From contig QNRL01000001.1 of the NCBI GenBank assembly GCA_003315335.1, positions 682,001 through 746,000 of the forward strand: a stretch of DNA of 64,000 bases. Direction: 5' to 3'. How positions within the stretch are numbered: the first letter of the stretch is position 1; each line of letters begins with the position of its first letter. A program made the position numbers and the translations under genes. This DNA comes from Pseudocitrobacter faecalis. Lineage in GTDB: Bacteria; Pseudomonadota; Gammaproteobacteria; Enterobacterales; Enterobacteriaceae. This document shows positions 52,353 to 60,912 of the stretch, piece after piece. The notes beneath the pieces are model-generated. The model was given only the letters and a program-made list of their open reading frames with translations. It was not told where the DNA came from and searched no databases.

Positions 52353-53516
52353 ATGAAAAGAAAAGTATTGGCAATTATTGTCCCGGCTTTATTAGTGGCT
52401 GGTGCAGCAAATGCGGCGGAAATTTATAATAAAGACGGAAACAAACTGGATCTCTACGGGAAAGTCGATGCTCGTCATACTTTCTCTGACAATCCGGGTG
52501 ATGATGGTGATGAAACCATCGTTGAACTGGGCTTCAAAGGTGAAACGCAGATCACCGACGAACTGACTGGCTTTGGTAACGCGCTGATGAAAGTTCAGGC
52601 GAACGATACCGAAGGCAGCGACAACATGTACGCAAAACTGGCTTTTGCCGGTCTGCGCTATGCCGATGCAGGTTCCTTTGACTACGGTCGTAACTACGGC
52701 GTTGTGTACGACGTAGAAGCGTGGACCGATATGCTGCCTGTTTTCGGTGGCGACTCCTATACCTGGACCGATAACTTCATGACCGGCCGTGCAAACGGTG
52801 TAGCAACCTACCGTAATACCGACTTCTTCGGTCTGGTAGAAGGCTGGAACTTCGCGCTGCAATATCAGGGCAATAACGAAGGCAGCAACGCGAACGAAGA
52901 TCAGGAAGGTACCAAAAACGGTCACGAGGATTATCGCTTCCAGAACGGCGACGGTTTCGGTATGTCCACTACCTATGATTTCGGTGACGTACTGCAAGGC
53001 CTGAGCGTTGGTGCGGCATTCTCTTCTTCTGACCGTACCAATGAACAAGTTATTGCTGGCGGCATCGACAACCGCTACAGCAAAAACGCAGGTGGCTCTG
53101 AAGCGGAAGCCTGGACCGTTGGCCTGAAATACGATGCCAACGACGTTTACCTGGCGATGATGTACGCAGAAACCCGCAACATGACGCCATATGGTGACTA
53201 CGGTATCGCCAATAAAACTCAGAACTTTGAAGCGGTTGCGCAGTACCAGTTCGACTTCGGTCTGCGTCCATCCTTAGCGTGGGTATACTCTAAGGGTAAA
53301 GACCTGGGCGGTAACGACTATCACAACGAAGTGACTTACCACGACAAAGCGCTGGTGAACTACATTTCTGTTGCGGCGACTTACTACTTCAACAAAAACA
53401 TGTCTGCCTATGTTGATTACAAAATCAACATGCTGGATAACGACGCTCGCTTCTACAAAGACAACGGTATCTCTACCGATGACGTGGTGGGCGTAGGCTT
53501 GACCTACCAGTTCTAA
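52353..53516 (+). CDS. Trimeric general porin, OmpC/OmpN/OmpS1 type
   Basis: A 387-residue outer-membrane porin. The signal peptide (1-21) ends GAANA before [16 protein letters not shown], a hallmark of this family, and the C-terminus VGLTYQF is the BAM signal with terminal Phe. Sixteen strands are expected. Constriction loop 3 reads [16 protein letters not shown], where classical porins have PEFGG, so the constriction Glu is Val. Position matches Salmonella ompS1 and the E. coli yedS pseudogene, so the gene is intact here. AAGGAAAT precedes the ATG. Confidence 0.92.
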   Translation: MKRKVLAIIVPALLVAGAANAAEIYNKDGNKLDLYGKVDARHTFSDNPGDDGDETIVELGFKGETQITDELTGFGNALMKVQANDTEGSDNMYAKLAFAGLRYADAGSFDYGRNYGVVYDVEAWTDMLPVFGGDSYTWTDNFMTGRANGVATYRNTDFFGLVEGWNFALQYQGNNEGSNANEDQEGTKNGHEDYRFQNGDGFGMSTTYDFGDVLQGLSVGAAFSSSDRTNEQVIAGGIDNRYSKNAGGSEAEAWTVGLKYDANDVYLAMMYAETRNMTPYGDYGIANKTQNFEAVAQYQFDFGLRPSLAWVYSKGKDLGGNDYHNEVTYHDKALVNYISVAATYYFNKNMSAYVDYKINMLDNDARFYKDNGISTDDVVGVGLTYQF

Positions 53517-53530
53517 CCTCTACAGGTCAT

Positions 53531-53551
53531 AAAGCCCGCAGAGCGGGCTTT
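53531..53551 (+). terminator. Terminator of the porin gene
   Basis: AAAGCCCGC and GCGGGCTTT form a 9 bp stem 15 bases after the porin stop. The same stem recurs at 53680-53703 beyond a REP pair. Confidence 0.8.
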
Positions 53552-53552
53552 A

Positions 53553-53650
53553 TGCCTGATGCGCTACGCTTATCAGGCCTACAAGGTTTCTGCAACATCA
53601 TGAATTTGCACGATTGTAGGCCGGATAAGGCGTTTTCGCCGCATCCGGCA
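53553..53650. repeat. BIME made of two inverted REP elements
   Basis: REP at 53553-53583 (TGCCTGATGCGCTACGCTTA then TCAGGCCTACA) and its inverted partner at 53615-53650 (TGTAGGCCGGATAAGGCG then CGCATCCGGCA) form a pair of the same type as at 8375-8475, with the two REP subtypes in opposite order. Confidence 0.9.
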
Positions 53651-53679
53651 TTAACAAAGCGCACGTTGTCAGCAACGTG

Positions 53680-53703
53680 AAAGCCCGCATAGCGGGCTTT
53701 TTT
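53680..53703 (+). terminator. Second copy of the porin terminator stem
   Basis: AAAGCCCGC and GCGGGCTTT form the stem with loop AT, followed by six T. It lies just beyond the stop of the convergent MurQ-like gene. Confidence 0.85.
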
Positions 53704-53724
53704 CGTATTTAAAACCAGCAAGTG

Positions 53725-54621
53725 CTATGGCGCTTCCTGCAACGCCACTCGCACAAAACCATTGTTCTGCGCCAGCAGGGCATTCGCATCCTGTACTTCC
53801 ATTCCTGTGAGCACCATCAGGATCGCGGTTTTACAATGATGATCGCAGCGTTCGAGTGCGGCTTTCGCCACTGCGCGCGAACAACTTCCCGCTTCCATCA
53901 CAATCGCAATCTGCCGTTCGCACCACTGGGTGGTGTCCCCTTGCAGATCCACACGCAAATTGCTGTAAACCCGACCGCTGCGAATCGCCAGCCCGGTGGT
54001 CAGCATATTCAGAACCAGCTTCTGCGCGGCGTTGGCTTTAGGATTACCGTAGCCCGCAACGACTTCCGCCCCGGTTTGCGGCGCGATAACGAGCGACGCC
54101 AGCTGCGCGGCTTCGCTTTGCGGATTGCGCGTCAGCACGGCAACCGGCGCGCCCAGCGACCACGCGTGGCGCATGGCACCCCACACCCATGGCGTCTTGC
54201 CACCGACGGTCAGGCCCAGCAGCATATCTTTTTCATTAAAGCCAATCGCCTGGAGATCCAGCACTCCACGATCGTAATCGTACGCGGCATCGCTTTTTTC
54301 ATTCAGCATCGCCTGCGGCCCGCCCGCGATAAGCCCGACAACCGGGCCGTGGCCCTGCGGGGTAAACTCACTGGCAGCCAGCATCCCGGCGCGCCCCGAC
54401 GCCCCTGCTCCAACTATCACTAAACGCCCACCGCGGCTTAGCGCCGCCGCAGCTTGATCCACTAAACGGGTAATTTCATCCAGACAAGGCGTGATGGCAT
54501 CGGCAATACGTTTATCTTCCTGGTTGATAACGTTAAGCATGTCCTCGGTGGACAATCTGTCGATATCGGCGGTAACAGCACTGCGTCGTTCCATGACTGC
54601 ATCGGTAAGCTTAATGCTCAT
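53725..54621 (-). CDS. MurQ-like SIS-domain protein, catalytic residue altered
   Basis: A 298-residue protein of the N-acetylmuramic acid 6-phosphate etherase family, exactly the E. coli MurQ length, with a SIS domain (GGRLVIVGAGASGRAG). Family identity is clear from AQKLVLNMLTTGLAIRSGRVYSNL and CKTAILMVLTGM. The catalytic acid Glu83 is kept (ASE, residue 85), but at the place of the base Glu114 this protein has Ala113. The signature SGRTPYV is GGKTPWV, and GSSRMKAGTAQK is GYGNPKANAAQK. It may bind a sugar phosphate without the etherase reaction or act on another substrate. No murP transporter is nearby. AGGAGG precedes the ATG at 54619-54621. Confidence 0.85.
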   Translation of the reverse strand: MSIKLTDAVMERRSAVTADIDRLSTEDMLNVINQEDKRIADAITPCLDEITRLVDQAAAALSRGGRLVIVGAGASGRAGMLAASEFTPQGHGPVVGLIAGGPQAMLNEKSDAAYDYDRGVLDLQAIGFNEKDMLLGLTVGGKTPWVWGAMRHAWSLGAPVAVLTRNPQSEAAQLASLVIAPQTGAEVVAGYGNPKANAAQKLVLNMLTTGLAIRSGRVYSNLRVDLQGDTTQWCERQIAIVMEAGSCSRAVAKAALERCDHHCKTAILMVLTGMEVQDANALLAQNNGFVRVALQEAP

Positions 54622-54786
54622 AAACTGCCTCCTTATTATGAGTTGCCTCTCAATATAAAGTGTTTCATATGGATAGCCTGAGAGTGGCGTCACAAAGAGA
54701 CGTTTGTTTTACTAAGGGTCACGCCGCTTTAAGAAATCGGGCTTATCAGCGATAATGCTTGTTTATTATTGATGACAGGGATTCCG

Positions 54787-56406
54787 ATGCACGATTTTCA
54801 GCAGCCTCAACGCGCGACAAAACGCCCGATGAAGCTCAGCACGCTGGTCACCTTAATGGTCTGCGGTGTCATCGGTGCCGTCCTGCTGGTTATCTACACG
54901 TTTTATCTTGCGCAAATCGCCAAAGCCACGCGCACGGGGTTGCAGGACACCGCCTTCGCTATCGCGCGCACACTTGCCGATTCGCCGGAAATCAAACGCG
55001 GACTCACCTCCCCCTCTTACAGCGATATTATTCAACCGATTTCAACCGCCGTGGAACAACGTAACCATTTGCTTTATGCGGTGGTCACCGATATGCATGG
55101 CATCCGCTACTCACACCCCGATCCCCGTCGCGTTGGCCAGCGCTTTATCGGAGAAGATTTACAGCCCGCCCTGCTCGGCCAGGAAAACGTTTCGGTGAAC
55201 CACGGCGTGCTGGAAGAAGCGCTTCGCGTCTTTACGCCCATTTATGACGCACAGCGCCGACAAATTGGCGTGGTGATTGTCGGCATCTCCATGAACGATG
55301 TTCAGGCGCAAATCAATGCCAGCCGCTGGAACGCCATTTGGTTTGTGCTTTTCAGCGCCATTATTGGCAGTTTCGGAACCTGGGTGCTGGTTCGGGTGCT
55401 AAAAAATATTCTTTTCGGGCTTGAGCCCTACGAGATTTCTACGCTGTTTGAACAGCGTCAGGCAATGCTGCAATCGCTCAAAGAAGGGGTGATTGCCGTC
55501 GACAGCCTCGGCAACGTGACGCTAATTAACCATACTGCGCGGCAAATTCTGCTTTCTGCCAACAATCGCCAGCCGGGAGAACCGCCGCATGCGCCGTTGC
55601 AGGGAAACCTGCAACAGGTTCTGGCGACCGGGGTGGCGATTCAGGATCAAGAAGTCGGCTGCAATGGGCGCCTGTTACTCACCAACACCGTACCAGTACG
55701 CAGCCAAAACCGCGTGATTGGCGCGATCTGCACCTTCCGCGATAAAACCGAAGTCAGCCAACTGATGCAGCGCATGGATGGCATGGTTAACTATGTCGAC
55801 GCTCTGCGTGCCCAGTCTCACGAATTTATGAATAAACTGCACGTGATCCTCGGGCTTTTGCACATCAAGCGCTATGACAAGCTGGAAGAGTATATTCTGC
55901 AAACCGCACAAAATTATCAGACCGATATCGGCGAGATTCAGCATAAAATTAGATCACCGATAGTTGCCGGGTTCCTGCTCGGCAAAATCAATCGCGCGAA
56001 AGAAGCCGGCTTCACACTGACGCTGGCCGAAGAGTCACGCGTACCGGACAACGCCAACGAGCAACAGGTCGCCGTGCTGGTCACCGTGCTGGGCAACCTG
56101 ATTGAAAATGCGCTGGACGCCATGTCCGGCCAGCCAGAAGGCGAGATAAGCCTGCTGCTGCACTATCAAAATGGCTGGCTCTCCAGTGAAGTCAGTGATG
56201 ACGGGCCAGGCATCGCCCCGGATAAAATTGATGCTATTTTTACCAAAGGTTTTTCGACGAAAGGCGAGAATCGCGGCGTCGGGCTCTTTCTGGCCCGTCA
56301 GCAAACTGAAAACCTCGGTGGCAGTATCGCCGTAGAATCAGAGCCGGGCGTCTTTACGCAATTTTTTGTACAAATCCCCTGGGACAGCGAGAGGAATGCC
56401 GAGTGA
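54787..56406 (+). CDS. DcuS-type C4-dicarboxylate sensor histidine kinase
   Basis: Membrane sensor of 539 residues close to E. coli DcuS along its whole length. Segment 1 (about 23-43) and segment 2 (about 182-202) flank a periplasmic PAS domain keeping the ligand residues of DcuS in RYSHPD and ALRVFTPIYD. A cytoplasmic PAS (about 220-320) and kinase domain follow, with the phospho-acceptor His345 in SHEFMNKLH and ATP-site motifs NLIENALDAM, DDGPGIAP and GVGLFLARQQ. It is adjacent to and four bases overlapping the regulator gene. Start: ATG at 54787 after CAGGGA; an ATG at 54772 is also possible. It may be the genome's second DcuS-like sensor. Confidence 0.9.
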   Translation: MHDFQQPQRATKRPMKLSTLVTLMVCGVIGAVLLVIYTFYLAQIAKATRTGLQDTAFAIARTLADSPEIKRGLTSPSYSDIIQPISTAVEQRNHLLYAVVTDMHGIRYSHPDPRRVGQRFIGEDLQPALLGQENVSVNHGVLEEALRVFTPIYDAQRRQIGVVIVGISMNDVQAQINASRWNAIWFVLFSAIIGSFGTWVLVRVLKNILFGLEPYEISTLFEQRQAMLQSLKEGVIAVDSLGNVTLINHTARQILLSANNRQPGEPPHAPLQGNLQQVLATGVAIQDQEVGCNGRLLLTNTVPVRSQNRVIGAICTFRDKTEVSQLMQRMDGMVNYVDALRAQSHEFMNKLHVILGLLHIKRYDKLEEYILQTAQNYQTDIGEIQHKIRSPIVAGFLLGKINRAKEAGFTLTLAEESRVPDNANEQQVAVLVTVLGNLIENALDAMSGQPEGEISLLLHYQNGWLSSEVSDDGPGIAPDKIDAIFTKGFSTKGENRGVGLFLARQQTENLGGSIAVESEPGVFTQFFVQIPWDSERNAE

Positions 56407-57122
56407 TTAATGTGTTAATTGTTGATGATGATGCCATGGTGGCCGACCTGAACCGTCTCTATATCGAACGGGTCGAGGGGTTTAGCTGCTGTGGCATCGC
56501 CTCAACCCTCAGCCAGGCTCGCGAATTTATTGAAGAGAGTGTGCAACCTATCGACCTGGTGCTGCTGGATGTCTATATGCAGCAGGATAATGGTTTGGAT
56601 CTACTGCCTGTCATTCGCGCATCGGGACGGGCTATCGACGTTATCATGATCTCTTCCGCTTCAGACGCGGAAACTATTCAAACATCGATGCATTATGGCG
56701 TGGTGGATTACCTGATCAAACCATTCCAGTTCCCACGCTTTGAAGAGGCGTTAACCGGCTGGCGCGAAAAAAAGCAGCTGATGGGCAGCCATAAATATTA
56801 CGAACAGGCCGATGTCGATCGCCTGCTGCACGGCGGCGCACCGGAGCTTGCCGACACCAAACGTCTGCCGAAGGGCTTGACGCCGCAGACGCTGCGCACC
56901 ATTTGCCAGTGGATTGATGCACATCCGGAAAGCGAGTTTTCCACCGACGACCTGGCGAATGCGGTGAATATTTCCCGCGTATCATGCCGTAAATATCTGA
57001 TTTGGCTGGCACAAATAAATATTCTGTTTACCAGCATTCACTACGGCGCAACCGGACGCCCGGTGTATCGCTATCACCTGCTGCCGGAACAGTACGGCCT
57101 GCTTAAGCAGTACGCACAGTAA
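56403..57122 (+). CDS. DcuR-type response regulator
   Basis: A 239-residue regulator matching E. coli DcuR. The receiver has VDDDAM, phospho-acceptor Asp56 in LLDVYMQ and the Lys of LIKPFQ. The C-terminal CitB-type helix-turn-helix (FSTDDLANAVNISRVSCRKYL) is nearly the same as in DcuR, so DNA specificity may be shared. It starts with GTG and overlaps the kinase by four bases. Its 3' end overlaps apbE tail to tail by 20 bp. Confidence 0.92.
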   Translation: MINVLIVDDDAMVADLNRLYIERVEGFSCCGIASTLSQAREFIEESVQPIDLVLLDVYMQQDNGLDLLPVIRASGRAIDVIMISSASDAETIQTSMHYGVVDYLIKPFQFPRFEEALTGWREKKQLMGSHKYYEQADVDRLLHGGAPELADTKRLPKGLTPQTLRTICQWIDAHPESEFSTDDLANAVNISRVSCRKYLIWLAQINILFTSIHYGATGRPVYRYHLLPEQYGLLKQYAQ

Positions 57123-58068
57123 GCCGGTAATCGTCATCAAGCAGCGTAAACCGGTAATGTCTGGCCGAGGAGAGAATGATCTCCCGCTGTTTGGTGACAA
57201 ATATCGCTTCAATGTCCGGGCGTTTGCGCAGCGCTGCAACCCCCTTCTCAACGCCCATTCCATAAATCAGCGTGGTCCAGATATCACAGTCGAGGGATTC
57301 GCTGGCGATAATGGTGACGCTGTCGAGCTCATTATCCAGCGGATACCCGGTTCGCGGGTCAAGAATGTGGTGATAGCGGCGTCCGTCCAGCTCAAAAAAG
57401 CGCTCGTATACGCCGGAAGTCACCACCGATTTATTCACCACTTCAATGGCACCGAGCAATGCATTGTCATGCGCAAAGGGCTTTTTCAGGCCAATCGACC
57501 AACCGCCCTCTGGCGAGCCCAGCGTTTGTACATTGCCACCAAGATTTATCAGCCCCAGCGTTACGCTCTGTTTGCGCAAAAAGTCGCGCACACGGTCAGC
57601 GATGTACCCTTTTGCAATTGCGCCTAAATCAATTTCCATACCGGGACGCGTCAAAAACACGCTGCTTTGGGTATCATCCAGCAGCACATTATGTGCATCG
57701 GTCAGCGTCAGTAACTGCGCAATATCAGCAGCGGGTGGCACACTGTCGCCCTTAAAACCGATTTTCCAGCGTTTCACCAGTGGGCCAATCGTCAGATTAA
57801 ACGCCCCGCCTGGCACCAGACTCGCGGCTTTGGCACATTTGATAAGCTCAAAAACCGGGCGGCTGACGCTGACGGGGTGTAATCCTGCGGCGTGATTGAT
57901 ATCCATTACCTGCGACTGCGCGCGGTTAACGGTAAGGAGATCTTCGTATTGTTTAATGAGGTGGAAAACGCGGGAAGCGAGGGGTTCATTGTGTTCGAAA
58001 AGTTTAAGCAGGATGGGCGAGCCCATCAGGACTGCGGAATAACTGTACACCCGTGCATCGTCTGACAT
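57103..58068 (-). CDS. apbE: FAD:protein FMN transferase ApbE
   Basis: Transfers FMN from FAD to Thr or Ser in FMN_bind domains. This 321-residue form has no signal peptide or lipobox, so it works in the cytoplasm, unlike the common periplasmic ApbE. The family motifs GGAFNLTIGPLVKRW near residue 85, DLGAIAKGY near 150, VTSGVYERFF and HHILDPRTGYP near 245 are present. AGGAGG precedes the ATG. It lies just downstream of the fumarate reductase gene, its likely substrate. Confidence 0.93.
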   Translation of the reverse strand: MSDDARVYSYSAVLMGSPILLKLFEHNEPLASRVFHLIKQYEDLLTVNRAQSQVMDINHAAGLHPVSVSRPVFELIKCAKAASLVPGGAFNLTIGPLVKRWKIGFKGDSVPPAADIAQLLTLTDAHNVLLDDTQSSVFLTRPGMEIDLGAIAKGYIADRVRDFLRKQSVTLGLINLGGNVQTLGSPEGGWSIGLKKPFAHDNALLGAIEVVNKSVVTSGVYERFFELDGRRYHHILDPRTGYPLDNELDSVTIIASESLDCDIWTTLIYGMGVEKGVAALRKRPDIEAIFVTKQREIILSSARHYRFTLLDDDYRLTVRTA

Positions 58069-58093
58069 TCCAGCCTCCTTTCACAAAAGAGAA

Positions 58094-58114
58094 CCCGGTA
58101 GCCAGGGCTACCGG
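58094..58114 (-). terminator. Stem between fumarate reductase and apbE
   Basis: CCCGGTAGCC and GGCTACCGGG form a stem with a one-base loop, then GTTCTCTTTT on the minus strand. It is likely a partial terminator that lowers apbE relative to the reductase, which needs it only catalytically. Confidence 0.7.
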
Positions 58115-58128
58115 GGTTTCATGGGCGG

Positions 58129-60912
58129 CTAGCTGCGTTTTGCGCGCATCGCGGCCTGATGACCGGCGAGTGTACCAAAGATAATGATATCGGCGACAGC
58201 GTTACCGCCGATACGGTTACCACCGTGGATACCGCCAACCACTTCACCCGCGGCATATGCGCCGGCTATAACCTTGTGCTCTTTATCCAGCACGCAGGTC
58301 TCAGTGTTGATGGTGACGCCACCCATCGTGTGGTGCACGCCCGGCGCAATCTGAATTGCATGGAACGGGCCTTCATTGATCGGTGCACGCAGCGCGGTAG
58401 TACGACCAAAGTCATCATCGTGCTGTTTTTCTACAAAACCGTTGTAGCGTTCCAGGGTCGCCAGGAAAGCGTCTTCATTGAGCCCCAGTTTTTTCGCCAG
58501 ATCGCGCGGTGAGCTGGCGCTGGTGACGAAGCCACGGCCAATGTACTCATCAGCGGCTTTGTTTTTCGCGCGAACGTGCTCATCAAACACGATATAGGCA
58601 TATTTTTCTGGCAGCGCAATAATTTGCGCGGAGACTTTGTCACGGGTCTCCATTTCATTGAAGAAACGACTGCCCTGCTGATTCACCAGAATTGCCCCGC
58701 CACCGCGGATGGATTCGGAAATCAGGTACGATGTTTTTTGCTCAACGGTCGGGTGAATCTGAATTTCGCCCATATCCACCGTGCCTGCGCCGATATTTTC
58801 CAGTAGCGAAATACCGCCACCGGTCGCGCCTTTGTGGTTGGTGGTCACGAAGCCGGCCAGATCCGGGCGATATTTCACTACCATCGCACTGTTGGCGCTG
58901 AAACCACCGGTCGCGACGATGATGCTTTTGGTTGCGACGGTCAGCGTTTCTTTCTCTTCGGTCAGCAGACGGACAGCGGAAACTTCACCGCCATCCATCA
59001 CGATATCGACCACAGAAGTATCGAGCATGACATCAATATTTCGTTTGTTGACATTACGCACCAGGCCGCTGATCAGATAGCCGCCCACCGCCGATCCGTC
59101 GCGCGGACGGTGAGTACGGTCGATGCTCATCCCACCGGTGGTGGTGATGTCGTTCAGCATAATGCCGCGTGTTGCCAGCCATTCAATCGCTTCAGGTGCG
59201 TTTTCCACAAAGCGACGCAGCAGTTCCGGGTTATTCTTGTTTTTCCCGCCTTTCAGGGTTTCCTGGTAGAACAGCTCTTTGCTGTCCTGGATCCCTTTCA
59301 CGCGCTGGAAGCGGGTTTCCGCTGCGTTCATCCCGGCAGACGCTTTAATGGTGTTCCCGCCGATGGTCGGCATTTTCTCGACAATCAGCACGCTTGCGCC
59401 TTCGTCATGCGCCTGAATCGCCGCAGCCAGACCCGCGCCGCCACTCCCCACAACCACCACGTCGTAGCTTTTCGCTTCTTCAACGTTACCGCCCTCTTCG
59501 GCTATTCGCGCTTTGCTCGATTTCAGCATCGCTTTAGAGACGGCTTTTTTCACGGCTTCACTCTGGCTGGTTGCGCCGGAGATAGCATCAACGTGCGGGG
59601 TGTTAGCATCGAGAATACGGGTACGAATTTCTTCAAAACTAGTGGTGAATTCCACACTCTGATCCGGCGCGCTCGCCAGCTCAATATCGGCGATACGGTC
59701 TGTATCCAGGCTGACATTGATAACCAGTTCGTTGGTGTCGTCCATCACGGTTTCCACAAAGGTACCCGCTTTGAATTTGGACTCGCCCATGCTCATGTCG
59801 CGGATCATCGCTTCGACCAGGAAGAAACGCCACAGCGGTTCAGGGATACACAGGGCTTCACGCTGGGTGCTATCGATAAACAGCTCGGGCGCTTCGTCAC
59901 GCGCAATGCGGTCTGTCCAGTCCGGATAGGCGATACAGGCGCGACCCACGGCAACCAGGTCGTAACCATTATCCAGCGCGGTATCCACATCCGCTCCATT
60001 TACGACACCGCCCACGCCCATTACCGGAACCTGAGCCAGTGTTTCAGAACGCATCGCGACATATTTTTGAATCAGCGGCGTCGGATCGTTGGTTTCGACG
60101 ATAGAAGGACGCAGCGTAGCACCGACGGAGAAGTGCAGGTAATCGACGCCGCGCTCTGCCAGTTTTTCCAGCAGATACATGGTGTCGTCAAAGCGGATAC
60201 CGGGGACTTCCATCTCTTCCGGTGAGAAGCGATAGCCGATAATGAACGAATCATCAGCATACTGGCGCACCATTTTATGGGTGATATCCAGTACCGCCAG
60301 CGGGAATTTTGCGCGATTGTCACGGCTACCGCCCCACTCATCGTCACGCTGGTTGGAGTTCGGCGAATAGAATTGTTGAATCAGATAAGTGTTGGCGCCG
60401 TGAATTTCCACGCCGTCGAAACCGGCCTGGATGGCACGACGTACCGCATCGCCGAATTTACCAACCATGCCATACACTTCTTCCGTGGTCAGCGCGACCG
60501 GTTTGGCAGCACCATCACGTGGCGCAGCTACCGCACTTGGGCCAACCGGTGTACGTCCACCAATCAGCTTCGGATCGACCATACGGCCACCGTGGTAGAT
60601 CTGCAGCAGCGCTTTAGAACCTTTAGATTTGATCGCTTCGGCAATTTTCGCCAGGCCGGCGATTTTGTCGTCGTTGTCGATACCCAGCGCGCCCGGGAAG
60701 GCAAGGCCGAGATCGTCAACAAAGCAGCACTCGACAATGATAGTACCGATGCTGCCGGAACGGGCGCGATAGTACTCAATCAGCTCGCTGCTGACTGAAC
60801 CGTCGTAATACCCCGAACAAGTGGTCATCGGAGCCATAAACAAACGGTTTTTAATTTCAGTTCCGTTCGGTAAGGTGAATGCCTCAAGTATGCGATGGTT
60901 TGTGTTCATCAT
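58129..60912 (-). CDS. Soluble NADH:fumarate oxidoreductase, three-domain flavoprotein
   Basis: A 927-residue cytosolic flavoprotein without signal peptide or membrane segments. Domain 1 (about 8-345) is old yellow enzyme-like, with HGANTYLIQQFYSPNSNQR and GGSRDNR, and should take electrons from NADH. Domain 2 (about 375-455) is FMN_bind, with the flavinylation motif DAISGATS whose acceptor is Thr448 or Ser449. Domain 3 (about 483-920) is FAD_binding_2, beginning GSGGAG (489-494). Fumarate reductase residues of the Shewanella Fcc3 type are kept: QIHP (Gln718, His720), TRD (Arg757), HHTMGG (His860/861) and HGGNRIGG (Arg900). This is the layout reported for the Klebsiella pneumoniae NADH:fumarate oxidoreductase. 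GGAG precedes the tandem ATG start. Confidence 0.93.
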   Translation of the reverse strand: MMNTNHRILEAFTLPNGTEIKNRLFMAPMTTCSGYYDGSVSSELIEYYRARSGSIGTIIVECCFVDDLGLAFPGALGIDNDDKIAGLAKIAEAIKSKGSKALLQIYHGGRMVDPKLIGGRTPVGPSAVAAPRDGAAKPVALTTEEVYGMVGKFGDAVRRAIQAGFDGVEIHGANTYLIQQFYSPNSNQRDDEWGGSRDNRAKFPLAVLDITHKMVRQYADDSFIIGYRFSPEEMEVPGIRFDDTMYLLEKLAERGVDYLHFSVGATLRPSIVETNDPTPLIQKYVAMRSETLAQVPVMGVGGVVNGADVDTALDNGYDLVAVGRACIAYPDWTDRIARDEAPELFIDSTQREALCIPEPLWRFFLVEAMIRDMSMGESKFKAGTFVETVMDDTNELVINVSLDTDRIADIELASAPDQSVEFTTSFEEIRTRILDANTPHVDAISGATSQSEAVKKAVSKAMLKSSKARIAEEGGNVEEAKSYDVVVVGSGGAGLAAAIQAHDEGASVLIVEKMPTIGGNTIKASAGMNAAETRFQRVKGIQDSKELFYQETLKGGKNKNNPELLRRFVENAPEAIEWLATRGIMLNDITTTGGMSIDRTHRPRDGSAVGGYLISGLVRNVNKRNIDVMLDTSVVDIVMDGGEVSAVRLLTEEKETLTVATKSIIVATGGFSANSAMVVKYRPDLAGFVTTNHKGATGGGISLLENIGAGTVDMGEIQIHPTVEQKTSYLISESIRGGGAILVNQQGSRFFNEMETRDKVSAQIIALPEKYAYIVFDEHVRAKNKAADEYIGRGFVTSASSPRDLAKKLGLNEDAFLATLERYNGFVEKQHDDDFGRTTALRAPINEGPFHAIQIAPGVHHTMGGVTINTETCVLDKEHKVIAGAYAAGEVVGGIHGGNRIGGNAVADIIIFGTLAGHQAAMRAKRS

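Noticed and set aside
58834-60225. 463-codon open frame on the + strand opposite the fumarate reductase
   Set aside because: Fully antisense to a strongly conserved flavoprotein; composition is His/Arg/Gln-rich as in shadow frames and no family motif is visible.
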